From contig NZ_NKTY01000012.1 in the NCBI RefSeq assembly GCF_003207825.1, positions 30,060 to 94,059 of the forward strand: a stretch of 64,000 nt of DNA, in the 5' to 3' direction. The stretch is from Komagataeibacter saccharivorans. GTDB taxonomy: Bacteria > Pseudomonadota > Alphaproteobacteria > Acetobacterales > Acetobacteraceae. Position 1 is the first letter of the stretch, and each line of letters begins with the position of its first letter. The notes under the pieces were generated by a model. That model was not told the origin of the DNA. It ran no database searches and was given only the letters and a program-made list of their open reading frames with translations. Made by a program: the position numbers and the translations under genes. Below, piece after piece: positions 53,811 through 62,994 of the stretch.

Positions 53811-55478
53811 ATGTCCAGCATCAGTCATTTTGCCGGCAAGCCGGTCGATCCGGACCGTCTTGTCAATATCGATGCCCTGCTGGATGCCTATTATACCCGT
53901 AAACCCGATCCGGCCATTGCGGCGCAGCGGGTAGCGTTCGGAACATCGGGACACCGGGGTTCATCGCTGACCACCAGTTTTAATGAAAATCATATCCTGT
54001 CGATCAGTCAGGCCATCTGCGATTATCGGAAGGGTGCGGGCATTGATGGTCCCCTTTTCATCGGGATCGACACGCATGCGCTGTCCCGGCCTGCGCTGAA
54101 ATCGGCACTTGAGGTATTTGCCGCAAATGGTGTGGAAACCCGTATTGACGCAAAGGACGGCTACACCCCTACCCCCGTCATTTCGCATGCCATCCTGACC
54201 TATAACCGCGACCGCAGCAGCGCGCTGGCCGATGGCGTTGTCATCACCCCGTCTCACAACCCGCCGGAAGATGGTGGTTTCAAATACAATCCCCCCCATG
54301 GTGGCCCTGCCGATACCGATATTACCAAGGTGGTGGAAACCGCAGCCAACGATTACATCGGCAAAAATATGGAAGGGGTGAAACGCATTGACTATGAAGC
54401 GGCATTGCAGTCCCCAACCGTGCAGCGTCACGATTACATCACGCCTTATGTGAACGATCTGGCAGCGGTCGTGGATATGGATATTATCCGTGACAGCGGC
54501 ATTTCCATCGGTATCGACCCTCTGGGCGGGGCTGCGGTGGATTACTGGCAACCCATCATTGACCGCTATGGCATCAATGCGACCGTTGTCAGCACGGAGG
54601 TCGATCCCACCTTCCGGTTCATGACGGCGGACTGGGACGGACAGATCCGCATGGACTGTTCCTCCCCCTACGCCATGGAACGCCTTGTGGGTATGCGCGG
54701 GCGTTTTGATATCGCTTTCGCCAACGATACCGATGCTGACCGGCATGGCATCGTGTCGGGTCAGTATGGATTGATGAACCCGAACCATTATCTGGCCACC
54801 GCCATCGAATACCTGTTCAACAACCGCGGCAGTTGGGGCGCGAATGCCGCTGTGGGCAAGACGGTTGTCAGCAGCAGCATGATCGACCGGGTGGCGAAGG
54901 AACTGGGCCGCAGGCTGGTTGAGGTGCCTGTGGGGTTCAAATGGTTCGTTGACGGGTTGTATAATGGCTCCCTCGGGTTCGGGGGGGAGGAAAGTGCCGG
55001 TGCGTCCTTCCTGCGTCGTGACGGCACGGTATGGACGACGGATAAGGACGGCATCATCATGGGCCTTCTTGCCGCCGAGATCACGGCCCGTACCGGTCGT
55101 TCCCCCGGTGCCGCGTATGAAGACATGACGGGCCGCCTTGGCACGCCGTACTACGCCCGTATCGACGCCCCGGCCAACCCGGAGGAAAAGGCACTCCTGA
55201 AAAACCTTACCCCCGAGCAGATCGGTATGGATGAACTGGCCGGTGAGCCGATCGAAAGCACCCAGACCCGTGCGCCGGGCAACGACGCGGCAATCGGGGG
55301 GCTGAAGGTAAAAGCCAGGGACGGCTGGTTTGCAGCGCGTCCATCCGGCACGGAAAATGTTTACAAGATCTACGCTGAAAGCTTCAAAAGCGAAGAGCAT
55401 CTCAAGCGCATCCAGACCGAGGCACAGGCAGCCATTTCCGCACTGTTTGCCAGGGCGGCGGAAAAACAGCAGAGCTGA
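53811..55478 (+). CDS. pgm: Phosphoglucomutase (alpha-D-glucose type)
   Basis: 555 residues, normal for the long Pgm family, interconverting glucose 1- and 6-phosphate. N-terminal VAFGTSGHRGSSL; phosphoserine loop VVITPSHNPPEDGG; metal loop FANDTDADRHGIVSG; sugar loop GFGGEESAGASFLR; phosphate loop AARPSGTENVYKIYAES. Together with GalU it would supply UDP-glucose for cellulose. The other phosphohexomutase, at 16.7 kb, is of a different subfamily, so the two may be partly redundant. Confidence 0.96.
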   Translation: MSSISHFAGKPVDPDRLVNIDALLDAYYTRKPDPAIAAQRVAFGTSGHRGSSLTTSFNENHILSISQAICDYRKGAGIDGPLFIGIDTHALSRPALKSALEVFAANGVETRIDAKDGYTPTPVISHAILTYNRDRSSALADGVVITPSHNPPEDGGFKYNPPHGGPADTDITKVVETAANDYIGKNMEGVKRIDYEAALQSPTVQRHDYITPYVNDLAAVVDMDIIRDSGISIGIDPLGGAAVDYWQPIIDRYGINATVVSTEVDPTFRFMTADWDGQIRMDCSSPYAMERLVGMRGRFDIAFANDTDADRHGIVSGQYGLMNPNHYLATAIEYLFNNRGSWGANAAVGKTVVSSSMIDRVAKELGRRLVEVPVGFKWFVDGLYNGSLGFGGEESAGASFLRRDGTVWTTDKDGIIMGLLAAEITARTGRSPGAAYEDMTGRLGTPYYARIDAPANPEEKALLKNLTPEQIGMDELAGEPIESTQTRAPGNDAAIGGLKVKARDGWFAARPSGTENVYKIYAESFKSEEHLKRIQTEAQAAISALFARAAEKQQS

Positions 55479-55535
55479 TTTTTCGGGGTTTCCTGCGCGA
55501 CCTTTTCCGTGCAGCGACAGAACAGCAATCGTGAA

Positions 55536-55568
55536 CACCGGACGGAACGTTTTTTCTTCCGTCTGGTG
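55536..55568 (+). terminator. Hairpin after pgm
   Basis: CACCGGACGGAA (55536-55547) pairs with TTCCGTCTGGTG (55557-55568), 12 positions with one G-U wobble; the loop is T-rich. No T-run follows. It separates pgm from the small gene starting at 55616. Confidence 0.5.
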
Positions 55569-55615
55569 TGACGATGCGACACAATGTAATCCGATAGTCT
55601 AAAGAGGAGGCCGTT

Positions 55616-55717
55616 ATGCGTTACCTCATCGATCAGACACGCGAGGGATTCGAAGTCGCGAAACTGCTCGGCATGCTGGCTGTTGAACGTTTTTTCCGAA
55701 AACAGGCTGTCCGCTAG
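55616..55717 (+). CDS. 33-residue small protein with a perfect ribosome binding site
   Basis: The frame runs from ATG at 55616 to TAG at 55715-55717 and encodes 33 residues beginning MRYLIDQTREGFEVAKLL and ending ERFFRKQAVR. A full AGAGGAGG sits five bases before the ATG, one of the best Shine-Dalgarno sequences in the window. The peptide is amphipathic-helical in appearance with a basic C-terminus and no signal peptide. I do not recognise it. It lies after the pgm hairpin and about 190 bases before a small lipoprotein gene on the same strand. Confidence 0.5.
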   Translation: MRYLIDQTREGFEVAKLLGMLAVERFFRKQAVR

Positions 55718-55910
55718 GGCGGACATAAACGGACATGGATCGGATGGAACATCCTTCCTTCCAGCACCGCTACCGCTGCTGCGCGCGCATGCGTGAAATG
55801 GCGTCTGTTGAACTGCTTATGCGGCGCTGCCCGGTTTTTGCACGCAACCGTGGCGCGGTCGGGCGGTTAACTCCCCTTGAAAGCCAGAATAGCTGGAGAG
55901 GAGAAAACCA

Positions 55911-56057
55911 GTGCGCAACCTTACGCGGATGATGTTTGCCGTGGCCATTGTTGGCTGTCTTGCCGGGTGTGACAAACCCAAGCCAGCCGGTGGCGGATCG
56001 GACGGCGGCGGTGGCCCCGGTGTCAGCACGCATGGCGGTACCGCACCGCAGCAGTAA
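55911..56057 (+). CDS. Small lipoprotein
   Basis: 48 residues, GTG start at 55911 with GGAGAGGAG about seven bases upstream. Hydrophobic signal MMFAVAIVGCLAGC with lipobox LAGC (C20); the mature peptide is a glycine/proline-rich flexible tail (KPAGGGSDGGGGPGVSTHGG). Resembles entericidin-like or similar minimal lipoproteins in size, without clear homology. Ends just before a terminator shared with the converging dhaK gene. Confidence 0.65.
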   Translation: MRNLTRMMFAVAIVGCLAGCDKPKPAGGGSDGGGGPGVSTHGGTAPQQ

Positions 56058-56070
56058 TATCATGAAATGA

Positions 56071-56105
56071 GGGGTTGCCTGCCTTCGGGGGCAACCCTTC
56101 TTTCA
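56071..56105. terminator. Terminator between the small lipoprotein and the DHA kinase gene
   Basis: GGGTTGCC (56072-56079) pairs with GGCAACCC (56090-56097), followed on the plus strand by TTCTTTC. It suits the lipoprotein gene and, as a palindrome, could also act on the converging kinase gene. Confidence 0.65.
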
Positions 56106-57740
56106 TCAGCCTTCGGACAGCCCTTCCAGCAGGCGGGCTACAGCTTCCGCGCCGGGGTCGGGTACATTACGGACATGTTCACTGGGCACGTAGGCTGCAC
56201 GGCCCGCACGGGCGCTGTTCATCGTAGTGGTTGAATCGGCCCCCTTGCGGGCTGCCTGGGCGGCCTGCCGCAATGTGCCGCCATCAGCCAGTGTTTCCAG
56301 CGCGGGGTAAAGCGCATCAATCATGGTGCGGTCACCCGGTCTGGCGCCCCCGCATTCCATCATATGGGCAAGTCCATCGCGCAGGGCCTGCTGCCACGGT
56401 TGCTCGCTACGTCCGGCGGCCGAGAACATGATGGCGAACAGCACGCCGCTCGAACCGCCCGCATGCTGGGTCAGGATATTGCCGATTGTAGTCATGAGCT
56501 GGTGCGGGTCATCCATGGGCAGTCGGTCGATGGCGGCAATGATGTCACGGGCCGCACCGGCAAAGGTGGAACCCGCATCGCCATCCCCGATCTTGCCATC
56601 CAGTTCATTAAGTGGCGCTTCGTTGGCCACCAGAACGTCCGCACCGCGTTCCAGCAGACCTGCCATCGTGGCATTGCGGGTTGGCTTGTAAGGGAACGGA
56701 TCGGGCATTTCGGGCATGGGCACGATTGCAGGCGCGTCCAGCGGCGCGATACCGGGCCACGCATGTGGCTGGACAGGTGCCTCAAGGGCCTGCCGGATGG
56801 TATCGTCCAGTTCAATCAGGGTGAGCGAGAACCCGTTCATGTCCAGTGCGGTCATCAGGGATGCCGGACCGATGATGTGCGAGACGTGGCGCGCCAGCGG
56901 TACATGGCTGAAGGATTCCAGCAGCAGCGTCATCTCCACCTCCGGCACGCAGCCGAGGTTGTTGAGCAGCAGGGCGTGACGGCTGTCGCCTGCATTAGCG
57001 GGCAGACTGGCTTCCAGCGTGGCGGCGGCCCTGTGCATGAGATCATTGGCGCTGGCCAGTGCGATACGTTGCGCGCCCGGCTCACCATGGATGCCAAGGC
57101 CCAGTTCGGCCTGATCGGCTGTAAGGCGGCTGCCGCGCCCCGGCTCATACGGATTGCAGTCCTCAAGCGCCAGGCCGATGGTGCGCATACGCTTTGCGGC
57201 CATGCGTAAGAAATCGGCAATACGCGCCAGATCCCAGCCCTGCGCGGATCCGTAACCGGCCAGCTTGTGCGCCAGCACCGTGCCCGCAACGCCGCGTGGT
57301 GTGGTGGAATCCGGCAGGGCGATGTCGTCACCAATAATCACGACTTCAACCTGTTTGCCCATCGTGCGGGCGCGTTCGGCTGCAAGGCCGAAGTTCAGCC
57401 GGTCACCGGTATAGTTCTTGACGACAAGAAGGCACCCGGCCTCCCCCGTCGTGGCAAGGATGGCCGCCACGATTGCGTCCACACATGGCGAGGCGAACAG
57501 CGCGCCGCACACGGCAGCCGTCAGCATGCCCCTGCCCACAAATCCGGCATGGGCGGGCTCATGTCCGGATCCGCCACCGGAAATGATGGAAACCTGTGTC
57601 CGGTCCGGTTCGCGCTGCATGATGACGCAGGTATCGGGGTAACCATCCAGTCGGCACAGGTGCTGTCCTGCGGCAGAGCGCAGGAAACCGTCCAGAGATT
57701 CAGTTACGATTGTGTCTCGCGTATTGAAAAAACGCTTCAT
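56106..57740 (-). CDS. Dihydroxyacetone kinase, DhaK-DhaL fusion, ATP-dependent
   Basis: 544 residues from the ATG at 57740 (MKRFFNTRDTIV). Single-chain DAK as in Citrobacter and yeast: the DhaK domain (about 1-330) has VSIISGGGSGHEPAHAGFVG, which carries the substrate-binding histidine segment, VKNYTGDRLNFGLA and NNLGCVPEVEM; the DhaL domain (about 355-544) has the metal-binding LDGKIGDGDAGSTFAGA and THAGGSSGVLFAI-like loop. It phosphorylates dihydroxyacetone from glycerol oxidation, fitting acetic acid bacteria. It follows the aquaporin gene by 90 bases on the same strand. Confidence 0.93.
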   Translation of the reverse strand: MKRFFNTRDTIVTESLDGFLRSAAGQHLCRLDGYPDTCVIMQREPDRTQVSIISGGGSGHEPAHAGFVGRGMLTAAVCGALFASPCVDAIVAAILATTGEAGCLLVVKNYTGDRLNFGLAAERARTMGKQVEVVIIGDDIALPDSTTPRGVAGTVLAHKLAGYGSAQGWDLARIADFLRMAAKRMRTIGLALEDCNPYEPGRGSRLTADQAELGLGIHGEPGAQRIALASANDLMHRAAATLEASLPANAGDSRHALLLNNLGCVPEVEMTLLLESFSHVPLARHVSHIIGPASLMTALDMNGFSLTLIELDDTIRQALEAPVQPHAWPGIAPLDAPAIVPMPEMPDPFPYKPTRNATMAGLLERGADVLVANEAPLNELDGKIGDGDAGSTFAGAARDIIAAIDRLPMDDPHQLMTTIGNILTQHAGGSSGVLFAIMFSAAGRSEQPWQQALRDGLAHMMECGGARPGDRTMIDALYPALETLADGGTLRQAAQAARKGADSTTTMNSARAGRAAYVPSEHVRNVPDPGAEAVARLLEGLSEG

Positions 57741-57830
57741 TATTATGCTTTCTCCCTCGGCGGCCCATGGCTGGCGGCGCGGCTGGTGAATATGGCCGCG
57801 AATGCCCGCCTGACAAAACAACGGATTATG

Positions 57831-58793
57831 TCAGACGTGGGTTGCGCCGGGCGCGGTCCCCTCTCCCGCCGGTTCTGATGCCGGAGGGATGTGGAGGTGA
57901 TCATCGGGGTGGTTCAGCTTGCGGTGCGGGTCATCCAGTCCCGGCACACGGCCATGATGGCCGAAATTGACCAGTCGCGCTTCAAGCAGGTGCAGTTTGC
58001 CCAGTAAATTCATACGGATGGCCATGACGGCAAGTGACGCCCCTGCAAATGGCCCGACCACATAAACCCATAATCCTGCCCATTCCCCCGCGAACAGGGC
58101 CGGGGCCAGTGTCCGGGCGAAATTGACGCTGTTGCCGGACAGCCATGCCGTAATCGGGTTCATGACAAGGAAAAACAGCCCACCGGACCACGGCGTGATG
58201 AATTTCCAGCGCGGATGGGCTGCAAGCCAGTACAGCATGGCAATCAGGGCTGCGGTAACGAACATTTCCGACCACATCGCCCACCAGATGGATATGTGCT
58301 CATACGGCACCGTCGCCCCGTAATGCACGGCCACGGCCATATTGCCCCACCATGCCACCAGCTTCCCGGCTTCATACACCATCGCCGTACCAAGGAAGGC
58401 CCCGATCACCTGCGCGATCATGTAGTTTAAGGCATCGATCCCCCCAATGCGTTTCGCCAGTGAAAACGCCAGCGTGACGGAAGGATTGATATGCGCCCCG
58501 CTGACCTTGCCAAACGGGGTCATGGCGGCCGCCGTGCCCGACAGGCCAAAACACAGTCCGCACAGCGCGGTCTGGATGTAGGGGTGGTGAAGCAGCGGGG
58601 CCGATAAGGGGCTGCCGGGTGCGGTAAGGAGGATAACCGCACTCAGGCCCAGAATCATCAGGACGGCCGTGGCCACCGCCTCGCAGAAATACAGCTTCCA
58701 GTGGAATGGATTATGGGGATGTGGATCACCCGCCAGTGGGCGGTCATGCACATGGATATGCAGGTAAGGCAGGTGCAGATGCGGCAGACGCAT
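57831..58793 (-). CDS. Aquaporin/glycerol-facilitator family protein with altered NPA boxes
   Basis: 320 residues from the ATG at 58793, with AGGAG seven bases upstream. Six membrane segments of the MIP family. The first NPA box reads NPS (GKVSGAHINPSVTLAF) and the second reads NFA (SGNSVNFARTLAPALF), where most channels have NPA. The N-terminal 30 residues are histidine-rich (RLPHLHLPYLHIHVHD, HPHNPFHW), and the C-terminal tail also has HH and HPDDHLH. The downstream dihydroxyacetone kinase gene suggests uptake or release of glycerol or dihydroxyacetone. Transport is inferred. Confidence 0.85.
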   Translation of the reverse strand: MRLPHLHLPYLHIHVHDRPLAGDPHPHNPFHWKLYFCEAVATAVLMILGLSAVILLTAPGSPLSAPLLHHPYIQTALCGLCFGLSGTAAAMTPFGKVSGAHINPSVTLAFSLAKRIGGIDALNYMIAQVIGAFLGTAMVYEAGKLVAWWGNMAVAVHYGATVPYEHISIWWAMWSEMFVTAALIAMLYWLAAHPRWKFITPWSGGLFFLVMNPITAWLSGNSVNFARTLAPALFAGEWAGLWVYVVGPFAGASLAVMAIRMNLLGKLHLLEARLVNFGHHGRVPGLDDPHRKLNHPDDHLHIPPASEPAGEGTAPGATHV

Positions 58794-58952
58794 GGCCGGT
58801 CTCCTCGTATTTTGGCACGTAGGGTCCGGCAGTCTGGCAGACGGGAATGATGCCTTCTGATATGCGCCGGTGGTGGCAGGGACCATAGCAGCCCCTGCCA
58901 CCACCGGGTCGGTGTTTAGAACAATCCAGTCATGCCATCACGAGTTCGCAAT

Positions 58953-59432
58953 TCATTCCTCCGCAGCGGGCGTGATGGAGGCATCAAGGGCCGCCTGCAG
59001 GATATAGGCGGCGGCCATCCGGTCCACGACCTCCCCCCGGCGCTGGCGGGTCATGTCGGCTTCCCCGATCAGGAAGCGGTTCACGGCGGATGAGGACAGC
59101 CGTTCATCCCACATCGCGGCAGGCAGTCCGGTCATGTCCGACAGGTTGAGCGTCCAGTCCCGCGCCGCCTGCGCTGCGGGGCCAAAGCTGCCATCCAGCG
59201 AAAGGGGCAGGCCGACCACCAGCCCGCCGACATCCTGCGTATGGGCGATCCGGCTGATTTCGGCCGCGACGACAGACAGTTTCCCGCGCTTGAGCGCCAT
59301 ATGGGGCGATGCCAGCATCAGCCCCACATCCGACAGGGCGACGCCGATTGTTTTGCGTCCGGGGTCCAGCCCCAGCAGGCGCTGGCCCGTGCGCAGGCGG
59401 GAACGGAGATCGGATATGTTGAACAGGGGCAT
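58953..59432 (-). CDS. ruvX: RuvX/YqgF family pre-16S rRNA nuclease
   Basis: 159 residues with the RNase H-like fold of the family: RLLGLDPGRKTIGVALSD with the first catalytic aspartate, VVGLPLSLDGS, the WDERLSS segment and the C-terminal VVDRMAAAYILQAALD with the last acidic residue. It processes the 5' end of 16S rRNA and was earlier called a Holliday junction resolvase homologue. Diverges from gatC by 76 bases, a conserved alphaproteobacterial arrangement. Confidence 0.92.
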   Translation of the reverse strand: MPLFNISDLRSRLRTGQRLLGLDPGRKTIGVALSDVGLMLASPHMALKRGKLSVVAAEISRIAHTQDVGGLVVGLPLSLDGSFGPAAQAARDWTLNLSDMTGLPAAMWDERLSSSAVNRFLIGEADMTRQRRGEVVDRMAAAYILQAALDASITPAAEE

Positions 59433-59508
59433 GGTCGGGGGTATGTTCCTCAGCAGGTCCTGCGCCGCAGGATATTCTTCCCCTGTTACGATGGAAAGTT
59501 ATTGCTTC

Positions 59509-59796
59509 ATGTCGCTTGATCCCGCGACCGTCCGCCGCATTGCCAGACTGGCACGGATTGGTATTGACGAGTCTGATCTTCAGTCCCTGCAAGGGGAGCT
59601 TAACGGGATCCTCGGCTGGGTCGAGCAGCTGAACGAGGTCGATGTCGAGGGGGGCTCCCCCATGGTCGGCACGGGCCACGCCGCCCTGCGCACGCGTGAG
59701 GACGTGGTGACCGACGGCAATTGCCGTGAGGCCGTCCTGTCCAACGCGCCCGATGCTGTTGGCCCCTTCTATACCGTGCCCAAGGTTGTTGAATAA
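59509..59796 (+). CDS. gatC: Asp-tRNA(Asn)/Glu-tRNA(Gln) amidotransferase subunit C
   Basis: 95 residues from the ATG at 59509 ([16 protein letters not shown]). The family pattern [16 protein letters not shown], the helix [19 protein letters not shown] and [12 protein letters not shown] match GatC, which stabilises the GatA-GatB interface. An ATG at 59491 is a possible earlier start. One base separates its stop from the gatA ATG. Confidence 0.92.
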   Translation: MSLDPATVRRIARLARIGIDESDLQSLQGELNGILGWVEQLNEVDVEGGSPMVGTGHAALRTREDVVTDGNCREAVLSNAPDAVGPFYTVPKVVE

Positions 59797-59797
59797 A

Positions 59798-61285
59798 ATG
59801 AGCCTGACCGAACTGACGATTGCCGATGCCGCGGCTGGCCTGCGCAAGCGCGCCTTCAGCGCCGTGGAACTGGTGCGCGCCCATACGGACGCCATTGGGG
59901 CGCTGAACCCGCGCCTTAACGCCTATATCACCCCCACATCCGACGCGGCCCTTGAAGCCGCGGCCCATGCCGATGCCGCGCTGGCGCGGGACGAGGCAAA
60001 GCCGCTGACCGGTATCCCGCTGGGTATCAAGGATCTGTTCTGCACTACGGGCGTGCGGACCACGGCGGCCAGCAATATCCTGAAAAATTTTGTTCCCCCA
60101 TATGAAAGCACGGTCACGGCCAACCTGCTGCGCGATGGCGCGGTGTTTGTCGGCAAGACCAATCTTGATGAATTCGCCATGGGGTCGGCCAACATCACCT
60201 CGGCTTTCGGACCGGTCGAAAATCCGTGGAAGCGCAAGGGTGAGGCCGATACCGTTCTGGTGCCTGGCGGTTCTTCCGGTGGTTCAGCCGCTGCTGTTGC
60301 AGCCGGGCTGGCCATGGGTGCTACCGGCACCGATACCGGCGGTTCCATCCGCCAGCCCGCTGCCTATTGCGGCATTGTGGGGCTCAAGCCCACCTATGGC
60401 CGGTGCAGCCGGTTCGGCACGATTGCCTATGCCTCCTCCCTCGATCAGGCGGGCCCCATGGCGCGTAGCGTGCGTGACTGTGCCATCATGCTGCAGTCCA
60501 TGGCCGGGTTCGACCCGCGTGACAGCACCAGCGTCGACAGGGACGTGCCGGATTATTCGGCAGCCATTGGCCGCAGCCTGAAGGGGCTGAAGGTTGGTAT
60601 TCCGCGTGAATACCGTGCCGAGGGCCTGTCGGCAGAAATCGGTGCGGCATGGCAGCAGGGTATCGAATGGCTTCGGGCCGCAGGCTGTGAAATCGTGGAT
60701 GTGTCCCTGCCCCACACGAAATATGGCCTTGCCACCTATTACATTGTGGCCCCTGCCGAGTGTTCATCCAACCTGGCCCGTTATGATGGCCTGCGTTTTG
60801 GTGAGCGTGTGGAAGGCCAGACGCTCGATGCTATGTACGAAGCAACCCGCCGTGCGGGTTTCGGACCGGAAGTGCGTCGCCGCATCATGATGGGCACCTA
60901 TGTCCTGTCCGCCGGGTATTACGATGCCTACTATCTGAAGGCGCAGAAGGTCCGCACACTGATCCGCCGCGACTTTACGGAATGCTTCCAGCAGGTTGAC
61001 GTATTGCTGACCCCCACCGCGCCGACACCTGCCTTTGCGCAGGGTGAGCAGAGTGATGATCCGGTCCAGATGTACCTGAACGATATCTTCACCGTTCCTG
61101 CCTCCATGGCGGGTATGCCCGCCATGTCGGTGCCGGTCGGGCTTGGGGATACGGGCCTGCCGCTTGGCCTGCAACTGATCGGTCGTCCGTTTGATGAGGA
61201 AACCCTGCTGGCCGCAGGCAGCGCGCTGGAAAGTGCAGCGGGCTTCACCCACCGGCCTGCCATCCGTGCGGAGGGCGCGAAATGA
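59798..61285 (+). CDS. gatA: Asp-tRNA(Asn)/Glu-tRNA(Gln) amidotransferase subunit A
   Basis: 495 residues. GatA is the amidase that releases ammonia from glutamine. The Ser-cisSer-Lys triad is visible: K78 in [11 protein letters not shown]160 in [16 protein letters not shown] and S183 in [15 protein letters not shown]. It ends with the ATGA overlap into gatB. Presence of gatCAB implies that Gln-tRNA, and possibly Asn-tRNA, are made by transamidation. Confidence 0.96.
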   Translation: MSLTELTIADAAAGLRKRAFSAVELVRAHTDAIGALNPRLNAYITPTSDAALEAAAHADAALARDEAKPLTGIPLGIKDLFCTTGVRTTAASNILKNFVPPYESTVTANLLRDGAVFVGKTNLDEFAMGSANITSAFGPVENPWKRKGEADTVLVPGGSSGGSAAAVAAGLAMGATGTDTGGSIRQPAAYCGIVGLKPTYGRCSRFGTIAYASSLDQAGPMARSVRDCAIMLQSMAGFDPRDSTSVDRDVPDYSAAIGRSLKGLKVGIPREYRAEGLSAEIGAAWQQGIEWLRAAGCEIVDVSLPHTKYGLATYYIVAPAECSSNLARYDGLRFGERVEGQTLDAMYEATRRAGFGPEVRRRIMMGTYVLSAGYYDAYYLKAQKVRTLIRRDFTECFQQVDVLLTPTAPTPAFAQGEQSDDPVQMYLNDIFTVPASMAGMPAMSVPVGLGDTGLPLGLQLIGRPFDEETLLAAGSALESAAGFTHRPAIRAEGAK

Positions 61286-62730
61286 GCTACACGATCGAAG
61301 GCAAGACCGGCACATGGGAAATCGTGGTCGGGCTTGAAGTCCACGCACAGATCATAAGTCACTCGAAGCTGTTTTCCGGGGCTTCCGCTTCCTATGGTGG
61401 GGAGCCGAACACGCATGTCAGTCTGGTTGATGCCGGTTTTCCGGGCATGCTGCCCGTCCTGAACCGGGAATGCGTGGCACAGGCCGTTCGTACGGGGCTG
61501 GGGCTGCGTGCGCGCATCAATCTGGAAAGCCGGTTTGATCGCAAGAACTACTTCTATGCCGATCTGCCCACGGGTTATCAGATCAGTCAGTTCACCCACC
61601 CCATCGTGGGCGAAGGCACGGTCGAGATCGAACTGGCTGACGGTACCGTACGTCATATCGGCATTACGCGCCTGCATATCGAGCAGGATGCTGGCAAGTC
61701 CATGCACGATCAGGACCCTGCACGCTCCTTCATCGATCTGAACCGTGCCGGTGTGGCCCTTATGGAGATCGTAAGCGAGCCGGATATTCGTAATCCGGAA
61801 GAAGCTGGAGCCTATCTGCGCAAACTGCGCCAGATCCTGCGCTATCTGGGCACATGCGATGGCAATATGGAAGAAGGGTCCATGCGTGCGGACGTGAACG
61901 TATCCGTGCGCAAGGCCGGTGAGCCGTTCCGTACGCGTTGCGAGATCAAGAACGTCAATTCCATCCGCTACGTGATGCATGCCATTGAGGTCGAGGCCGC
62001 GCGTCAGGTGGAAGTATGGGAAGATGGTGGCGAGGTGGATCAGGAAACCCGCCTTTTCGATCCCGCACGCAATGAAACCCGCTCCCTGCGCAGCAAGGAA
62101 GATGCGCACGATTACCGCTACTTCCCCGATCCTGACCTGTTGCCGCTGGTGGTGGAACAGGAATGGGTGGACGAACTGGAACGTGCCCTGCCCGAACTGC
62201 CGGATGACAAGCGTGACCGTTTCATCAGGCAGTATGGTATCCCCCGCTACGACGCCAGCGTGCTCGTCGCCGAACAGGCGATCGCCGATTACTACGAGGA
62301 AGTGGCAAAGGGCCGCGACGCACGCCTTGCCGCCAACTGGGTCACGGGCGACCTGTTTGGCGCGCTGAACCGTACTGGTCGCACCATTCAGGACAGCCCC
62401 ATCTCGGCACAGGCGCTGGGCGGCATGCTGGACCTGATGGCCGACAAGACGATTAACGGCAAGATCGCAAAAGAAGTGTTCGAGGACATGCTGGAGACCG
62501 GCGACAGCGCGGCCGACATCGTGGAGCGTAAGGGGCTGAAGCAGGTAACCGATACGGGTGCGATCGACGCGGCTGTGGCCGACGTGCTGGCGCGCAATGC
62601 CGACAAGGTGGAAGAATACCGTGGCGGCAAGGATCGTCTGTTCGGCTTTTTTGTCGGTCAGGTGATGAAAGCCATGGCAGGCAAGGCCAATCCGGCCATC
62701 GTGAATGAAGCCCTGAAAAAAGTTTTGTAA
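61282..62730 (+). CDS. gatB: Asp-tRNA(Asn)/Glu-tRNA(Gln) amidotransferase subunit B
   Basis: 482 residues. GatB binds the misacylated tRNA, activates it with ATP and amidates it. N-terminal [13 protein letters not shown], then [34 protein letters not shown] and [13 protein letters not shown] form the kinase-like cradle; the C-terminal YqeY-like tail ends in [20 protein letters not shown]. Third gene of the operon. Confidence 0.96.
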   Translation: MSYTIEGKTGTWEIVVGLEVHAQIISHSKLFSGASASYGGEPNTHVSLVDAGFPGMLPVLNRECVAQAVRTGLGLRARINLESRFDRKNYFYADLPTGYQISQFTHPIVGEGTVEIELADGTVRHIGITRLHIEQDAGKSMHDQDPARSFIDLNRAGVALMEIVSEPDIRNPEEAGAYLRKLRQILRYLGTCDGNMEEGSMRADVNVSVRKAGEPFRTRCEIKNVNSIRYVMHAIEVEAARQVEVWEDGGEVDQETRLFDPARNETRSLRSKEDAHDYRYFPDPDLLPLVVEQEWVDELERALPELPDDKRDRFIRQYGIPRYDASVLVAEQAIADYYEEVAKGRDARLAANWVTGDLFGALNRTGRTIQDSPISAQALGGMLDLMADKTINGKIAKEVFEDMLETGDSAADIVERKGLKQVTDTGAIDAAVADVLARNADKVEEYRGGKDRLFGFFVGQVMKAMAGKANPAIVNEALKKVL

Positions 62731-62743
62731 AAAAGGGCTTTTA
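62708..62743 (+). terminator. Terminator of the gatCAB operon
   Basis: AAGCCCT (62708-62714), inside the end of gatB, pairs with AGGGCTT (62734-62740), followed by TT and further T-rich sequence. A second AGGGCTTT copy lies at 62752-62759. Moderate strength. Confidence 0.5.
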
Positions 62744-62830
62744 CGCATTTTAGGGCTTTGCAGGGGGGCAACCACAGGCTAAAAGCACCCCTGCAAACGC
62801 CGTGTTACTTGATAATGCGCGCTCTTCGGC

Positions 62831-62923
62831 GGAGGGGTGGCCGAGTGGCTGAAGGCGGCGGTTTGCTAAACCGTTATACGGTGTTAAGCCGTATCGAGAG
62901 TTCGAATCTCTTCCCCTCCGCCA
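62831..62923 (+). tRNA. tRNA-Ser (anticodon GCT)
   Basis: Acceptor GGAGGGG with CCCCTCC; D-arm GGCCGAGUGGCUGAAGGC; anticodon loop UUGCUAA with anticodon GCU; long class II variable arm (UAUACGGUGUUAAGCCGUAU); T-loop GUUCGAAUC; discriminator G and encoded CCA. It reads AGC and AGU. A tyrosine integrase gene lies directly downstream, facing it. Confidence 0.95.
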
Positions 62924-62951
62924 AAACTTCTTGAAAATAAACAAGAAATTG

Positions 62952-62976
62952 CCAAGCGCCCCACGGGGCGCTTTGG
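62952..62976. terminator. Hairpin downstream of tRNA-Ser
   Basis: AAGCGCCCC (62954-62962) pairs with GGGGCGCTT (62965-62973) around a two-base loop, followed by TGG on the plus strand. A likely end for the tRNA transcript; it also faces the end of the integrase remnant. Confidence 0.6.
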
Positions 62977-62994
62977 TCGTTTCTGAACGGTTTT

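Noticed and set aside
53961..55538. Long minus-strand frame of over 500 codons opposite pgm
   Set aside because: It mirrors the codon pattern of pgm, which has all catalytic loops. No start signal and no recognisable domains; a high-GC shadow frame.
55735..55932. 65-codon plus-strand frame between the 33-residue gene and the lipoprotein
   Set aside because: No ribosome binding site; arginine- and cysteine-rich composition without pattern; it overlaps the well-supported start of the lipoprotein.
60931..62775. Long minus-strand frame opposite gatA/gatB
   Set aside because: Shadow of two clearly functional genes; composition without domains.
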